Assembly: GCF_030813715.1 (NCBI RefSeq)
Contig: NZ_JAUSUZ010000001.1
Coordinates: forward strand, 8,476,501 to 8,540,500
DNA from: Catenuloplanes indicus
Lineage (GTDB): Bacteria; Actinomycetota; Actinomycetes; Mycobacteriales; Micromonosporaceae
Length of the DNA stretch: 64,000 nucleotides
Reading direction: 5' to 3'
Part shown: in pieces, positions 35,401 to 42,692 of the stretch
Layout of the letters: every line of letters begins with the position of its first letter
Numbering within the stretch: position 1 is the stretch's first letter
Program-made: the position numbers and the translations under genes
Notes under the pieces: generated by a model
Databases searched by the model: none
What the model was told of the DNA's origin: nothing
What the model saw: the letters and a program-made list of their open reading frames with translations, nothing else

Positions 35401-36299
35401 GCGCCAAGACAGCAGCCCAGCAATCCGGAAAGGCCGCATCCACCGAAGCCAAAGCCGCAGCCAAGAGCGCCACAAATGAGGCTAAGAAACCGGTCAAGGC
35501 CGCCGGCCGCAAACCCAGTGACTGCAATAGTTTTGTGCCGGACGCTGGTGTGCTGATGGCGGACGGTTCGGCGAAATCGATCGAGGATGTCGAACTCGGA
35601 GACCTGGTGGTGGCCACCGATCCGGAAACCGGTGTGACGCAAGCCGAAGCGGTGGCTGCTCTCATTACGGGGGTCGGCGAGAAGCGACTGGTCAGAATCT
35701 CGGTCGATGTGGACGGCGGCGACGGAACTGAGGTCGCTGAGATCACCGCAACCGATGGCCATCCCTTCTGGCTTCCGGAGTTGAGCAGGTGGGTGACGGC
35801 CGGGAACCTTGAGCGAGGCCAGTGGCTGCGGACGGCTTCAGGTTCCTTCGTCCAGATCGTCTCGATTGAGCTGTGGACGGAGCGACGGTCCACCGTTCAT
35901 AACCTCACGGTCGCTGACGTGCACACGTATTATGTGCTCGCCGGAAATAGCCCCGTGCTCGTACACAACTGCGGCGAGGTCCGGCAGGATATAATCGACG
36001 AGACCGTAGAGCACGGCGAGCGTTTCGTGAACCGCACCTCGAAGAAGTTCTCCGCTAGTTTTATAAGCCGCCATAAGATTACGATGAAGGATGCCATGGC
36101 CACCGGTCGTGCCTTCCTGGGAGATGGTGCTCGGGAAGTTGCGCCGGGAGTGTTTCGTAACGGCAGAAGGGGGTTCCGGATGGATCCCGCCTCAGTTCAG
36201 GGGAAAGGGCACTGGCCAAATATACCCCACGTGCACTTTGAGCTGTTTGACGATGTTGGTAAGCCAATCGCAAATAACCATGTACCGCTGATGAGTTGA
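29445..36299 (+). CDS. RHS polymorphic toxin with HINT domain and C-terminal toxin
   Basis: 2284 residues from ATG 29445, after GGGGGGA. A long signal peptide (to about 45) leads to a SpvB/TcdB-like region (SWNYPLRVPPAPGGLEPDLS, about 280-330), then YD repeats and an RHS core (about 1728-1810) ending LGAREYDPVTGRFISVDPI. Next comes a Gly/Ala-rich membrane-like stretch (about 1894-1990), then a HINT module (2027-2176) with Cys2027, the T-x2-H block TATDGHPFW and terminal HNC. HINT should self-cleave to free the last 108 residues, which contain FRMDPASVQGKGHWPNIPHV and HFELF and may be a nuclease-like toxin. Base composition drops after about 35520. The putative immunity gene follows directly. 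Confidence 0.92.
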   Translation: MRVRWTGTADRRRRWAAAATRLAVLLPGVLVASLLSVPARAAAAAPAEQPWQVTAERSTPGRDAAYQPAAADPADRAAVRGTRAVTWPGPGAATVTPPTTTARATGTDGRARAGTLPLWVGAPRDVTAKAATSAPSRVRVQLLDTRSTRDRLLLRAARADAATVAGRVSITVDYAAFRHAYGGDWASRLRVLRLPECALTTPDRPACTGTPLATSNDVATGTLTADVVVPAASTTSAAGTLFAVTAGPSGGAGSFAATSLSESATWSAGGSTGDFSWNYPLRVPPAPGGLEPDLSLSYSSASVDGRHSAVNTQPAWTGEGFDLWPGYIERRYKPCADDMSGGANTTKTGDQCWATDNATMSLNGSGGELIRDDATGVWRPKADTGARVEKLTGAVNGDNDGEFWKVTTTDGTQYYFGLNRLPGWTGGNPETNSGWTVPVYGNHAGEPCRGSSFDASFCDQAWRWNLDYVVDRHGDTMSYFYTPERNKYARNITATKVSGYVRGGVLDRVEYGQRDGAVFTTPAVGKVLFTSAERCLPGTACTKTEKQHYPDVPYDQECTGTSCADKWSPTFWTSKRLAKITTQVRSGDGYADVDSWTLRHTYPDPGDGTRAGLWLDGITHTGHVGGQASLPEVTFSGVQKPNRVDGIDGIPAMNWWRISGIHSETGGETTVSYSGPDCAAPGDLPAPATNTRRCLPVRWQPEGLTERLDWFHKYVVTEVAEHDRTSGLRPVVTRYEYVGGAAWRYAESDGLTQEKYKTWAQFRGYGRVITRVGHPDDGPVTKQETLYLRGMHGDRTATGGTKSVQVTASEGGPIDDQEPLAGFTRETVSYIGDTDQVLSRTINDPWLSAPTATAVRSWATTRAYVQGTAAVHGQVTLGDGSIRKTRADNTLTTVNGRPGVLTAADDLGDVATPADDKCIRYEFADNAGRHLLGVTTRVVTYAKSCAANPGPADAMTDTRNYYDGSDTLGAVDRGNLTRTEKMVDVSAGAPVYETTNRAAYDSHGRVIESFDGDGTRTLTAYTPASGGPVTQVVTTNALGHTVTTETAPAWGSSTATIDANGHRTDSEFDPLGRVVKVWQPGRTRGTDSPDVEFAYLIRTDGPNVITTKSLKHDGTYLTSYQLLDGQARERQTQSPAPGGGRVVTDTIYNSRGEVVARNGPYYNDAPPGFSVLIPDVAQLPMRTEVLYDGAGRPTTEIVKVQGVEQWRSTTTYGGDRVHVLPPAGGTPTTTFTDARGQTTELRQYHARPASGVVPTGSYDATTYTYTRRGEPDTVTDPAGNTWRYTYNTRGQKIKDEDPDRGITLYDYDNQIGELRSVTDARGKKVYYEYDPIGRRTATRDGSATGPKLADWTYDTLAKGHLTSSTRYVASAAYTQAVTGYDEAYRPLGTRVTIPSTEGTLAGTYEYSATYHGDGSPATSTAPAVGGLPAETLTYGYDSAFSLPDRLTSNLGSYVTASTYTPYGEPWQVTTSTDPFGATNRVTTSFEYQTGTRRLGRTVVERDASPARLSNALYTWDPAGNLTKISDQATGIATDTQCFRYDILRRLTDAWTPASGNCTTAPSASALGGPAPYYQSWTHDKTGNRLTQTSHATAGNTVATSTYPAAGTAQPHTLRSVTTTGPGGSRQDLYTYDTAGNTLTRNIAGTTQNLEWDTEGRLATVTEAGKTTSFVYDANGVRLLRRDDTGTTLYLGPDELFMAAGGAAVTCTRYYSHQGRTVAVRTSGGGTHTLYWLAADHHGTNAMAIKASDLSIQRRYSTPYGEQRGTAPASWPGEKGFVGGTKDAATGLTHLGAREYDPVTGRFISVDPIIDPADPQQMNGYSYANNAPTSSSDPDGLRPMTDEEWYGPPTVSSSPPPQTTPAKSQPSPKPKKCGTFDLICKGKKTAKAVGNFVAEHKATIITVAVSVAAGIGCGIVTAGAAAVACAVAVGAVIGAAEYHFTTPPDKRSVGGYFGAAAIGAASAVVGAGIGKAVGAAVKAGAKAVGQGAKTAAQQSGKAASTEAKAAAKSATNEAKKPVKAAGRKPSDCNSFVPDAGVLMADGSAKSIEDVELGDLVVATDPETGVTQAEAVAALITGVGEKRLVRISVDVDGGDGTEVAEITATDGHPFWLPELSRWVTAGNLERGQWLRTASGSFVQIVSIELWTERRSTVHNLTVADVHTYYVLAGNSPVLVHNCGEVRQDIIDETVEHGERFVNRTSKKFSASFISRHKITMKDAMATGRAFLGDGAREVAPGVFRNGRRGFRMDPASVQGKGHWPNIPHVHFELFDDVGKPIANNHVPLMS

Positions 36300-36304
36300 C
36301 TTTT

Positions 36305-36550
36305 ATGGAGGAAATCCCGGTTGATCGGTACGGCCTCATAGAAGCTGGCGAGAATGAGGGCTTTTTTATCAGGGTTCAATCTGACGAAGAATCTACCGGG
36401 GGCTATCATGTAGTTCTTGTCGATAACCTTGCCAATCCTTCCGCTGGTGGTGACTATTGGGCGGCTGACTTGGATGACGTCGCCAAGCTGTTCCGGTTGT
36501 CAGAGTGGCGGATTGCATGGTTTCCGGTGAGGGGGGAACCTGACCGCTGA
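36305..36550 (+). CDS. Putative immunity protein for RHS toxin
   Basis: 81 residues from ATG 36305, or 84 from a TTG at 36296 that overlaps the toxin stop (TTGA). The protein is small, acidic and soluble, with aromatic-rich strands (WAADLDDVAKLFRLSEWRIA), as is typical of immunity proteins. A hand count gives about 47% G+C over 36301-36420, far below neighbouring genes. Position right after the toxin tip and composition support the role; no known Imm family is recognised. Neither start has a strong ribosome binding site, so coupling to the toxin stop is likely. Confidence 0.75.
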   Translation: MEEIPVDRYGLIEAGENEGFFIRVQSDEESTGGYHVVLVDNLANPSAGGDYWAADLDDVAKLFRLSEWRIAWFPVRGEPDR

Positions 36551-36692
36551 TCGGTTGGCTTCGTGCCCCTTAGGGCTTCGGCATCGGGTCGGGCTGCCGA
36601 AACCCTCGTGGTGCGCGTTGCTTTTATCGCAGGCGCTCGTGCGTTGACTCGCGCGCTTTGACGTGCGGTGGTCGGGGCGGCAGGCTAGCCAG

Positions 36693-37856
36693 GTGATCAC
36701 TGATGTGGACGTCGCCCTGGTGGGTGGTGGGGGAGCGGCCTCGCTGCTGTTGGCGGCGCTCGGGCGGGCCGGGGTGGACGGGCTGCGGGTGGCGATCGTC
36801 GATCCGGTGCACAAGCGGGGGCAGGATCGGACGTGGGCGTTCTGGGGGGAGCCGGGGACGTTTCTCGATCCGTTGCTCAGCGCGAGCTGGGATGAGGTCG
36901 ACGTGGTCACACCGGCGCGGCGACGGGTCCTGAGGCTGGCGCCGTTGCGGTACGCGATGTTGCGGTCCGCGCCGCTGTACGAGCTGGCGGGTGATGCGGA
37001 GAAGCGCCTGGATGCGGTCCGGGTCACCGCGCCCGCGGGGGCGGTGGAGGACGACGGGGAGCGCGTCACGGTCACGAGCCCGGACGGTGTGCCGCTGGTA
37101 CGGGCCGCGTGGGTGCTCGACTCGCGGCCGCGGAAGCCGGAGCGGCCGGGGCTGACCACGTGGCTGCAGCACTTCCGGGGGTGGTGGCTGGAGTCGGACA
37201 GGCCCACGTTCGAGCCGGGGCGGGCCGTGCTCATGGACTTTCGGACGCCGCAGCCGGAGCGGGGGATCTCGTTCGGCTATGTGCTGCCGGTCAGCGACCG
37301 GTTCGCGCTGATCGAGTACACCGAGTTCTCGCCGGCGACGCTGAGCGGTGCGGCCTACGACGCGGCGCTGCGTACGTACGCGGGGCTGCTCGGTCTGGAC
37401 CTGGGCGCACTGCGGGTGCGGGAGGTCGAGGAAGGCGTGATCCCGATGACGGACGGGCCGTTCGTGCCCCGTCCGTCGCCGCGCGTGGTGCGGCTCGGGA
37501 CGGCGGGCGGGGCGACGCGGCCGTCGACCGGGTACACCTTCTCGGCGATGGCGCGGCAGGCAGACGACATCGCGCGGGCGCTGGCGGACGGGCGTCCGCC
37601 GGTGCCCGCGCCGCCGTATCCGGCGCGGCATCTGTGGATGGATGCGGTGCAGTTGCGGGCGCTGGACCGAGGTCTGACCGATGGCGTGGCGTTCTTCGAC
37701 CGGCTCTTCGACCGGAACCCGGCCGACCGTGTGCTCCGCTTCCTCGACGGCACCACGACCTGGCGGGAGGACCTGATGCTGATGGCCTCCAGCCCGACAC
37801 TGCCGATGACCCGCGCGGCCTTCGAACACGCCATGCACCGCGTGCGCCGCTTCTGA
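36693..37856 (+). CDS. Lycopene cyclase family protein
   Basis: 387 residues from GTG 36693 (GTG 36663 is also possible; neither has a clear ribosome binding site). An FAD-binding Rossmann start (DVDVALVGGGGAASLLLAAL) and the family signatures DRTWAFWGEPG, LQHFRGWWLESD and GGATRPSTGYTFSAMARQAD mark a CrtY/CrtL-type lycopene cyclase, which would close beta-ionone rings on lycopene. Length is normal. No crtE, crtB or crtI gene is nearby, so it is an isolated carotenoid gene; substrate specificity is inferred. Confidence 0.82.
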   Translation: MITDVDVALVGGGGAASLLLAALGRAGVDGLRVAIVDPVHKRGQDRTWAFWGEPGTFLDPLLSASWDEVDVVTPARRRVLRLAPLRYAMLRSAPLYELAGDAEKRLDAVRVTAPAGAVEDDGERVTVTSPDGVPLVRAAWVLDSRPRKPERPGLTTWLQHFRGWWLESDRPTFEPGRAVLMDFRTPQPERGISFGYVLPVSDRFALIEYTEFSPATLSGAAYDAALRTYAGLLGLDLGALRVREVEEGVIPMTDGPFVPRPSPRVVRLGTAGGATRPSTGYTFSAMARQADDIARALADGRPPVPAPPYPARHLWMDAVQLRALDRGLTDGVAFFDRLFDRNPADRVLRFLDGTTTWREDLMLMASSPTLPMTRAAFEHAMHRVRRF

Positions 37857-37952
37857 AGCCCTGCGACAACCGTGATCAGCCGCCCCGCACTGCTGCCCCA
37901 CCCGTCCCAGCCCGTCGAGCCGGGCCCGCCGGCGAGAACACAGCGTGCCGGT

Positions 37953-38486
37953 TCAGCGCCCCGCCGTGTTACGGATCAGCCGCAGCCGCATCTCCAGCTC
38001 GTCGGAGACCATCGAAGCCAGATGTTCCAGCGCCCGCAGCTGCCGCGCCGTGGCCGTACGCGGGCGGCTGTCGATCGCGTTGACCGTGCCGAGCCGGTAA
38101 CCGTCGTGGGTGCGGATCGGGGCCGCGACGTAGAATCGCAGGCCGAGCTCTCCCCGGACCAGCGGATGTTCCAGCGTCCGCGGGTCCCGGGCCGCGTTCG
38201 TCACCACATACGTGTCGTCCTGCGCGATGACCGACGCGCACAGCCCCGGTTCGCGCCCCAGCGACCGGACCCCGGTCAGCCCCTGGCAGGCCGCGAGCCA
38301 CACCCGGTCCTGTTCCACCAGTGACACCGTGGCGATCGGGGTGTCGAAGATCGCGCCGGCCAGGAACGCGATCCGGTCGTAGGCATCCTCCACCGGCTGG
38401 TCGACGAGCACATAACGGCGGACGGCATCGAGCCGGCGCATCTCGGCGGGATCAACGGCGGTGTCCAGGTATTCGTACGAGTTCAC
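37953..38486 (-). CDS. Single GAF-domain protein
   Basis: 177 residues from GTG 38486, supported by GGGAG 5 bases upstream. After a short N-terminal helix (LDAVRRYVLVDQPVEDAYDR) a GAF domain spans about residues 30-165: PIATVSLVEQDRVWLAACQG, then REPGLCASVIAQDDTYVV, then VRGELGLRFYVAAPIRT and LGTVNAID. This subgroup often senses redox state or small ligands, or serves as a stand-alone input protein. No output domain is attached. Confidence 0.85.
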   Translation of the reverse strand: MNSYEYLDTAVDPAEMRRLDAVRRYVLVDQPVEDAYDRIAFLAGAIFDTPIATVSLVEQDRVWLAACQGLTGVRSLGREPGLCASVIAQDDTYVVTNAARDPRTLEHPLVRGELGLRFYVAAPIRTHDGYRLGTVNAIDSRPRTATARQLRALEHLASMVSDELEMRLRLIRNTAGR

Positions 38487-39105
38487 GGATCTCCCAACGC
38501 CCGAACGGACCGAACGTGAGAGGTCCGCGCGAGATTCACGCGTTCGGGAGACCACGGCTGCGCAGTCCCACAATCGACGGACAGCAACGCCTTGGTACGG
38601 CAGACGCGACTGGAGGCTCGACATGACCGGAAACGTGCGCGGCCATTGCGGCGGCTACTTTCCCTTGCTCGCCCAGGCCCGGGCCGACGCCGTCGAGCAG
38701 ATCCTCGCTCCCCGGCTCTGTCGCCCCCGTTCCCGCCGAGGCGCTGGCCGCGTATGGCCGCCGCGGCACGCCGACCGCAGGTGCCGAACCGGCCTACGCG
38801 GCCGGCCGGGTGCACGACCCGCCCAACGCTTCCGGACAAGTCTTCGCCGCTGGTGATCACACAGAGCTGAGCGGCCTCGTTCGCTGTCGGCGCCCCGGTG
38901 TGATCACGGCCGGCACCGTCCACCGGGACGGTGAGCGGGTGTTCCGCGACGTCCGCGACGCCACCCGGGCCGTGGCGGTCGAACTCGACGACGACTACGC
39001 CCGCCTGGTCATCGAGGTCGCCGACCCGCCCGCGACCGCCGACCTGATCGAGCGCGGACGCCGTCGGCCGACGTCTCGGAGAGAAGACGCACGCCGAACG
39101 CGGGC
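38487..39105. other. Intergenic region with weak coding fragments
   Basis: About 620 bases. Apart from the fragment at 38810-39109 described separately, I see short open frames without start signals or domains. Around 38640-38720 a frame reads PLLAQARADAVEQILAPR, which is not assignable. Confidence 0.3.
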
Positions 39106-39109
39106 CTAA
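38810..39109 (+). pseudogene. Possible C-terminal fragment of a PH-like membrane-associated protein
   Basis: A 99-codon frame whose second half (RCRRPGVITAGTVHRDGERV, then FRDVRDATRAVAVELDDDYA, then RLVIEVADPPATADLIERG) has believable protein character and resembles, from memory, the C-terminal half of actinobacterial PH-like proteins. No upstream transmembrane part or ribosome binding site is found, so it is probably a remnant. The assignment is weak. Confidence 0.35.
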
Positions 39110-39771
39110 TCGTGCGCGCCGCGACCGACCAGGCCGTTCTGCCAGGCCCAGATCGCGATCTCGGTACGGTTGCGGAGCGCGAGCTTCGTCTGCAGGCTGG
39201 CCAGGTGCGTCTTCACCGTGGACAGTGAGATGCGCAGGTCACCGGCGATCTCGGCATTGGTCCGGCCGCGGGCGACCGCGAGGACGACGTCCAGCTCGCG
39301 GGCGGTGACCGGCAGGTCCGGCGGCCCGGCGATCCGGGCGGCGTCGCGGGTGAAGTGGCGCAGCAGGCGGACGGTGACCGAGGGGGAGACGACGGCCTCG
39401 CCGTTGACGGCGGCGCGGACGGCCTCGGGCAGCCAGCGCGCGCCGGCGTCCTTGAGCAGGAAACCGCAGGCACCGGCGAGCAGCGCGGCGTAGACGGACT
39501 CGTCCACGTCGTAGGTGGTCACCACGACCACCCGTAGCGGGTCGGCGACCTGCGGCCCGGCCAGCAGCTCGGTGGCGCGCACGCCGTCCAGCACGGGCAT
39601 GCGGATGTCCATCAGCGTCACGTCCGGGCGCAGGAGACGGGCCAGCCGAACCGCGGACTCACCGTCGGCCGCCTCGCTGATCACCTCGATGTCCGGCTCC
39701 GCGTCGAGGATGAGCCGCAGTCCGGTGCGGACCAGGCTCTGGTCGTCGGCCACCAGGACCCGGATCGGCAT
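39106..39771 (-). CDS. NarL/LuxR family response regulator
   Basis: 221 residues from ATG 39771, after GGGGAGACCG. The receiver domain has the acidic pair and phospho-Asp (VLVADDQSLVRTG; DVTLMDIRMPVLDG) and the conserved Lys in FLLKDAG. The C-terminal LuxR helix-turn-helix reads LPVTARELDVVLAVARGRTN, then DLRISLSTVKTHLASLQTKL. No sensor kinase is adjacent, so it is an orphan. It is divergent from the secreted TAP peptidase with a 111-base gap and may control it. Confidence 0.92.
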   Translation of the reverse strand: MPIRVLVADDQSLVRTGLRLILDAEPDIEVISEAADGESAVRLARLLRPDVTLMDIRMPVLDGVRATELLAGPQVADPLRVVVVTTYDVDESVYAALLAGACGFLLKDAGARWLPEAVRAAVNGEAVVSPSVTVRLLRHFTRDAARIAGPPDLPVTARELDVVLAVARGRTNAEIAGDLRISLSTVKTHLASLQTKLALRNRTEIAIWAWQNGLVGRGAHD

Positions 39772-39882
39772 CGGTCTCCCCATATCGGCCGAAAGTACTA
39801 CGTGCGCGCAAGCATCGTAGACGGGCGATGAATCGGGTGCTGGGATCGAGCGGGTCAGATCCCTGCCACGAAAGGACTGCCT

Positions 39883-41592
39883 GTGCGCAGACCGACCGCC
39901 GGCGCGGCAATCGTCCTCACCACGGCGCTCGTGCTCACCGGGACCGGTGTCCCGGCGAACGCGGCCGGCCCGTTCGACGCCTTCGCCGATCAGGAGGTGA
40001 CCTGGGGGGAGTGCGCGTTCGAGCAGCTGGAGGGCGTGGTTCCCGCGGAGTGCGCGCTGATCACGGTGCCCCGCGACTGGGCCGCGCCGGGCAACGGGCG
40101 CACGCTTCAGCTCTCGATCAGCCGGGTCGCCGCGAGCGGTGACAAGCTCGGCTCGATGCTGCTCAACCCCGGTGGTCCCGGCGGCCAGGGCACGTCGCTG
40201 CCCGGCGCGATCGCCGCGATCCAGCCACAGCTGCACGAACGGTACGCGCTGATCGGCATGGACCCGCGCGGCACCGGCCAGGAGGGCGGCTTCGACCCGG
40301 AGACCTGTGAGGTGCCGCTCGACCGGATCTCGCAGCGCACCGACCTGGACGCCCGGGACCGTTCCGCGGAGAGCATCACCGAGCACCAGAAGACGCCGCG
40401 CGCGATCGCCGAGGCCTGCCAGAGCGAGGCGCTCGCGCCGTTCATCACCACCTGGCAGACCGCGCACGACATGGAGCTGATCCGGCTCCTGCTCGGCGAG
40501 CCGAAGCTGGACTACCTCGGCTACTCGTACGGCACCTGGCTCGGCGCGAAGTACGCGTCGCTGTTCCCGGCCAGCACCGGCAAGATGGTGCTGGATTCCA
40601 GCGTCGACTTCCAGGGCCGGCTGCAGGCCGCGTTCGAGGCGTGGCCACCGATCAACCAGCGCCTGTTCGACGACACGTTCCTGCCCTGGGTGACCCGGCA
40701 GTTCCCGGCCGAGGTCGGCGCGACGCCCGAGGAGGCGGCCGCGAACTGGGAGCGCGGCCGGGCCTGGTTCGCCGCCAACGGCGTGAGCCCGGACGACTAC
40801 GACGCCGCGTTCGTCGGCCTCGGTTCGCCGTTCGCCTGGGTCCTGGCCGCGGCCGTGCTGGTGATGGCGGTCGCCGGTGCCGACGGCGAGACCCCGGCGC
40901 TGACCGGCTCGGACCTCGCGCCGCAGCTGGACGCGGTGTCCCGGGAGCGGTTCGGCGTGCCGCTGAGCGCGCTCACCCCGGAGGCGGCCGCGAAGGCGCT
41001 CGCCGACGACCCGGCGGACTACGCGCTGGTGCCGACCACCCGGTTCGCGGTCGCCTGCAACGACCAGCCGACCCGCTCGGCCACCTGGTACAAGCGGCTC
41101 AGTGACCAGCAGGGTCCGCAGTTCCCGCTGTTCGGCTGGCAGTACGGCATCAGCGAGACGTGCGGCTTCTGGTCCGACGCCCCACGTCAGCGGCTGCCGC
41201 AGCTGCCCGCGCAGGTGACCGGCCGGATCCTGGTCGTGCAGAGCGAGTTCGACCCGCAGACCGGCTACGAGCAGGCCCGGTCCGCGGTCCGCGCCGCCCC
41301 CGGCGTCAGCATGATCTCGGTCGACGACGCGCCGTTCCACGGCCAGTACGCGCTCGACGGCAACCCGTGCGTGGACGGCATGGTCAACGTGTTCCTGCTG
41401 CACAACTCGCGCCCCGGCTCGGTCACCTGCCCCGGCATCCCGCTGCCGGGCGAGACCGAGGTCCACCCGGTGGCCGGCCCGGTCCGCACCCCGCCGGCGG
41501 CCCGCACCGCGACGACGGCCGAGGCGGCACCGCTGCCCGAGCTGCGCGCCGCGATCCAGGAAATGATCAGCGAGGCGAACACGCCGAACTGA
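39883..41592 (+). CDS. Secreted TAP-family aminopeptidase (alpha/beta hydrolase)
   Basis: 569 residues from GTG 39883, preceded by GAAAGGA. A Sec signal (about 1-28) precedes an alpha/beta hydrolase core with LNPGGPGGQGTS (oxyanion region) and the nucleophile in GYSYGTWLG. A helical lid is followed by a TAP-like C-terminal domain with the catalytic Asp (SEFDPQTGYEQA) and His (DAPFHGQYA). Family members such as Streptomyces tripeptidyl aminopeptidases and SlpD/SlpE remove short peptides from protein N-termini. Cys residues near the end (PCVDG, VTCPG) probably form a disulfide. Confidence 0.9.
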   Translation: MRRPTAGAAIVLTTALVLTGTGVPANAAGPFDAFADQEVTWGECAFEQLEGVVPAECALITVPRDWAAPGNGRTLQLSISRVAASGDKLGSMLLNPGGPGGQGTSLPGAIAAIQPQLHERYALIGMDPRGTGQEGGFDPETCEVPLDRISQRTDLDARDRSAESITEHQKTPRAIAEACQSEALAPFITTWQTAHDMELIRLLLGEPKLDYLGYSYGTWLGAKYASLFPASTGKMVLDSSVDFQGRLQAAFEAWPPINQRLFDDTFLPWVTRQFPAEVGATPEEAAANWERGRAWFAANGVSPDDYDAAFVGLGSPFAWVLAAAVLVMAVAGADGETPALTGSDLAPQLDAVSRERFGVPLSALTPEAAAKALADDPADYALVPTTRFAVACNDQPTRSATWYKRLSDQQGPQFPLFGWQYGISETCGFWSDAPRQRLPQLPAQVTGRILVVQSEFDPQTGYEQARSAVRAAPGVSMISVDDAPFHGQYALDGNPCVDGMVNVFLLHNSRPGSVTCPGIPLPGETEVHPVAGPVRTPPAARTATTAEAAPLPELRAAIQEMISEANTPN

Positions 41593-41599
41593 CTTCGAC

Positions 41600-41640
41600 C
41601 GGCAGCGCGGGCTCCCGCAACCCGGGGACCCGCGCTGCCG
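41600..41640 (+). terminator. Hairpin terminator after TAP peptidase
   Basis: Perfect 12-base arms at 41600-41611 and 41629-41640 start 8 bases after the stop codon. Confidence 0.75.
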
Positions 41641-41655
41641 CGCCCAAAACGCGCC

Positions 41656-41719
41656 CGGAAATCTGGCGGCCGGAAATCTGGCGGCCGGAAATCTGGCGGC
41701 CGGAAATCTGGCGGCCGGG
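41656..41719. repeat. 15-bp tandem repeat, four perfect copies
   Basis: CGGAAATCTGGCGGC is repeated exactly at 41656-41670, 41671-41685, 41686-41700 and 41701-41715, then fades. A second, degenerate 14-bp repeat (CCCGGCGCCCGAGA-like) follows to about 41760. The array lies between the terminator of the TAP gene and a decayed ABC transporter locus. Confidence 0.9.
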
Positions 41720-41764
41720 ACCCGGCGCCCGAGACCCGGCGCCCGAAACCGGCACCCGGAAGCC

Positions 41765-42585
41765 TTGCTCATGAAGCGCTTGCTCAGGAAGCGGCAGCCT
41801 TGCCGGGCCCGCTGCCGCCGCGGGTCTGGGACCGGGGCCGCCGCCGGCCGCCGCCGGCCGCCGCTGGGTGTGCGGATGGGCCGGCGCGGTCAGCACCTCC
41901 CGGTCGCGCCCTCCTCGACCACCCGCCCGCGGTGCAGTACCGCCACCCGGTGCGCGATCGACAGCGCGGCCTCCATGCCGATCATCGACGGCACCAGCAT
42001 GGTGCCGAAGACCAGCACCCTGGGCAGCAGGTTCGGCAGCACGTGCCGCCACAGCAACCGGTGGGGCCGGGCACCGAGCGCGACCGCGGCGACCACGAAC
42101 GTGCGCTGCCGCAGCGCGATCGTCTGCGCACGCACCACCCGGGCGATCGGCGGCCAGCCGAAGGAGCCGACCACCAGCACTACCAGAAGCAGCCGGGGGA
42201 TCCCCGGCGGCGCCACCGCGCTGAGCGTGACAATGAAAATCAGAGCCGGAAAACCGAAGACCACATCCGTGGTACGGGAGGCGAGCGCGTCTCACCAGCC
42301 GCCGGCGAAGCCCGCCGTGGCGCCGAGCGCGACCCCGGCCAGCGTGGCGCCCACGCCGACCAGCAGCGTGGCGCCCACGCCGACCAGCAGCGTGGCGCCC
42401 ACGCCGACCAGCAGCGAGGTGCGCGCGCCGGGCAGCACGATCGCGAACAGGTCCCGGCCGGTCATCGGCTCGACGCCGAACCAGTGCTCCGTGCCGATGC
42501 CGCCACCGGCACCGAGCGGCACGCCGCCGCCGAAGACCGCGTCCAGGTCGTAACGCATGGAAGCGGAAAGTGTGTGCACGGTCAC
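41765..42585 (-). pseudogene. Decayed dipeptide ABC transporter (DppC-like fused to ATPase tail)
   Basis: On the minus strand, 42585-42292 encodes the DppC-like segment EHWFGVEPMTGRDLFAIVLPGARTSLLVGVGAT, ending at an in-frame TGA (42292-42294). The same frame resumes as RTTDVVFGFPALIF and runs through the permease EAA-like loop (ALGARPHRLLWRHVLPNLLP). After EAALS it jumps into AHRVAVLHRGRVVEEG, the C-terminus of a Dpp/Opp ATPase, and a shifted frame then reads EVLTAPAHPHTQ. So the locus has lost the start of dppC, most of the ATPase and the substrate-binding gene. A tandem repeat lies inside. Confidence 0.75.
42341..42412. repeat. 24-bp tandem triplication inside dppC remnant
   Basis: AGCGTGGCGCCCACGCCGAC plus CAGC forms a 24-base unit repeated exactly at 42341-42364, 42365-42388 and 42389-42412. 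On the minus strand it encodes LLVGVGAT three times in a membrane helix; a normal permease has one copy. Confidence 0.9.
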
Positions 42586-42692
42586 GTCTCGCCGCCATCA
42601 CATGATGATCTTCTCTGTTGCCGGGCGGATAACTCTGGATTAATGTGGCTCGACCCGCCGGGCGTGCGGGCCGGAACCTGGGGAGATGAAGC

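Noticed and set aside
41656-41719. Possible CRISPR array
   Set aside because: The 15-bp units are directly adjacent without spacers, so it is a tandem repeat; the same holds for the arrays at 15751, 42341 and 49877.
39106-41772. Single 888-codon minus-strand frame joining the response regulator to upstream sequence
   Set aside because: Only the last 221 codons are the regulator, with its own ATG and ribosome binding site; the rest is antisense to the TAP peptidase.
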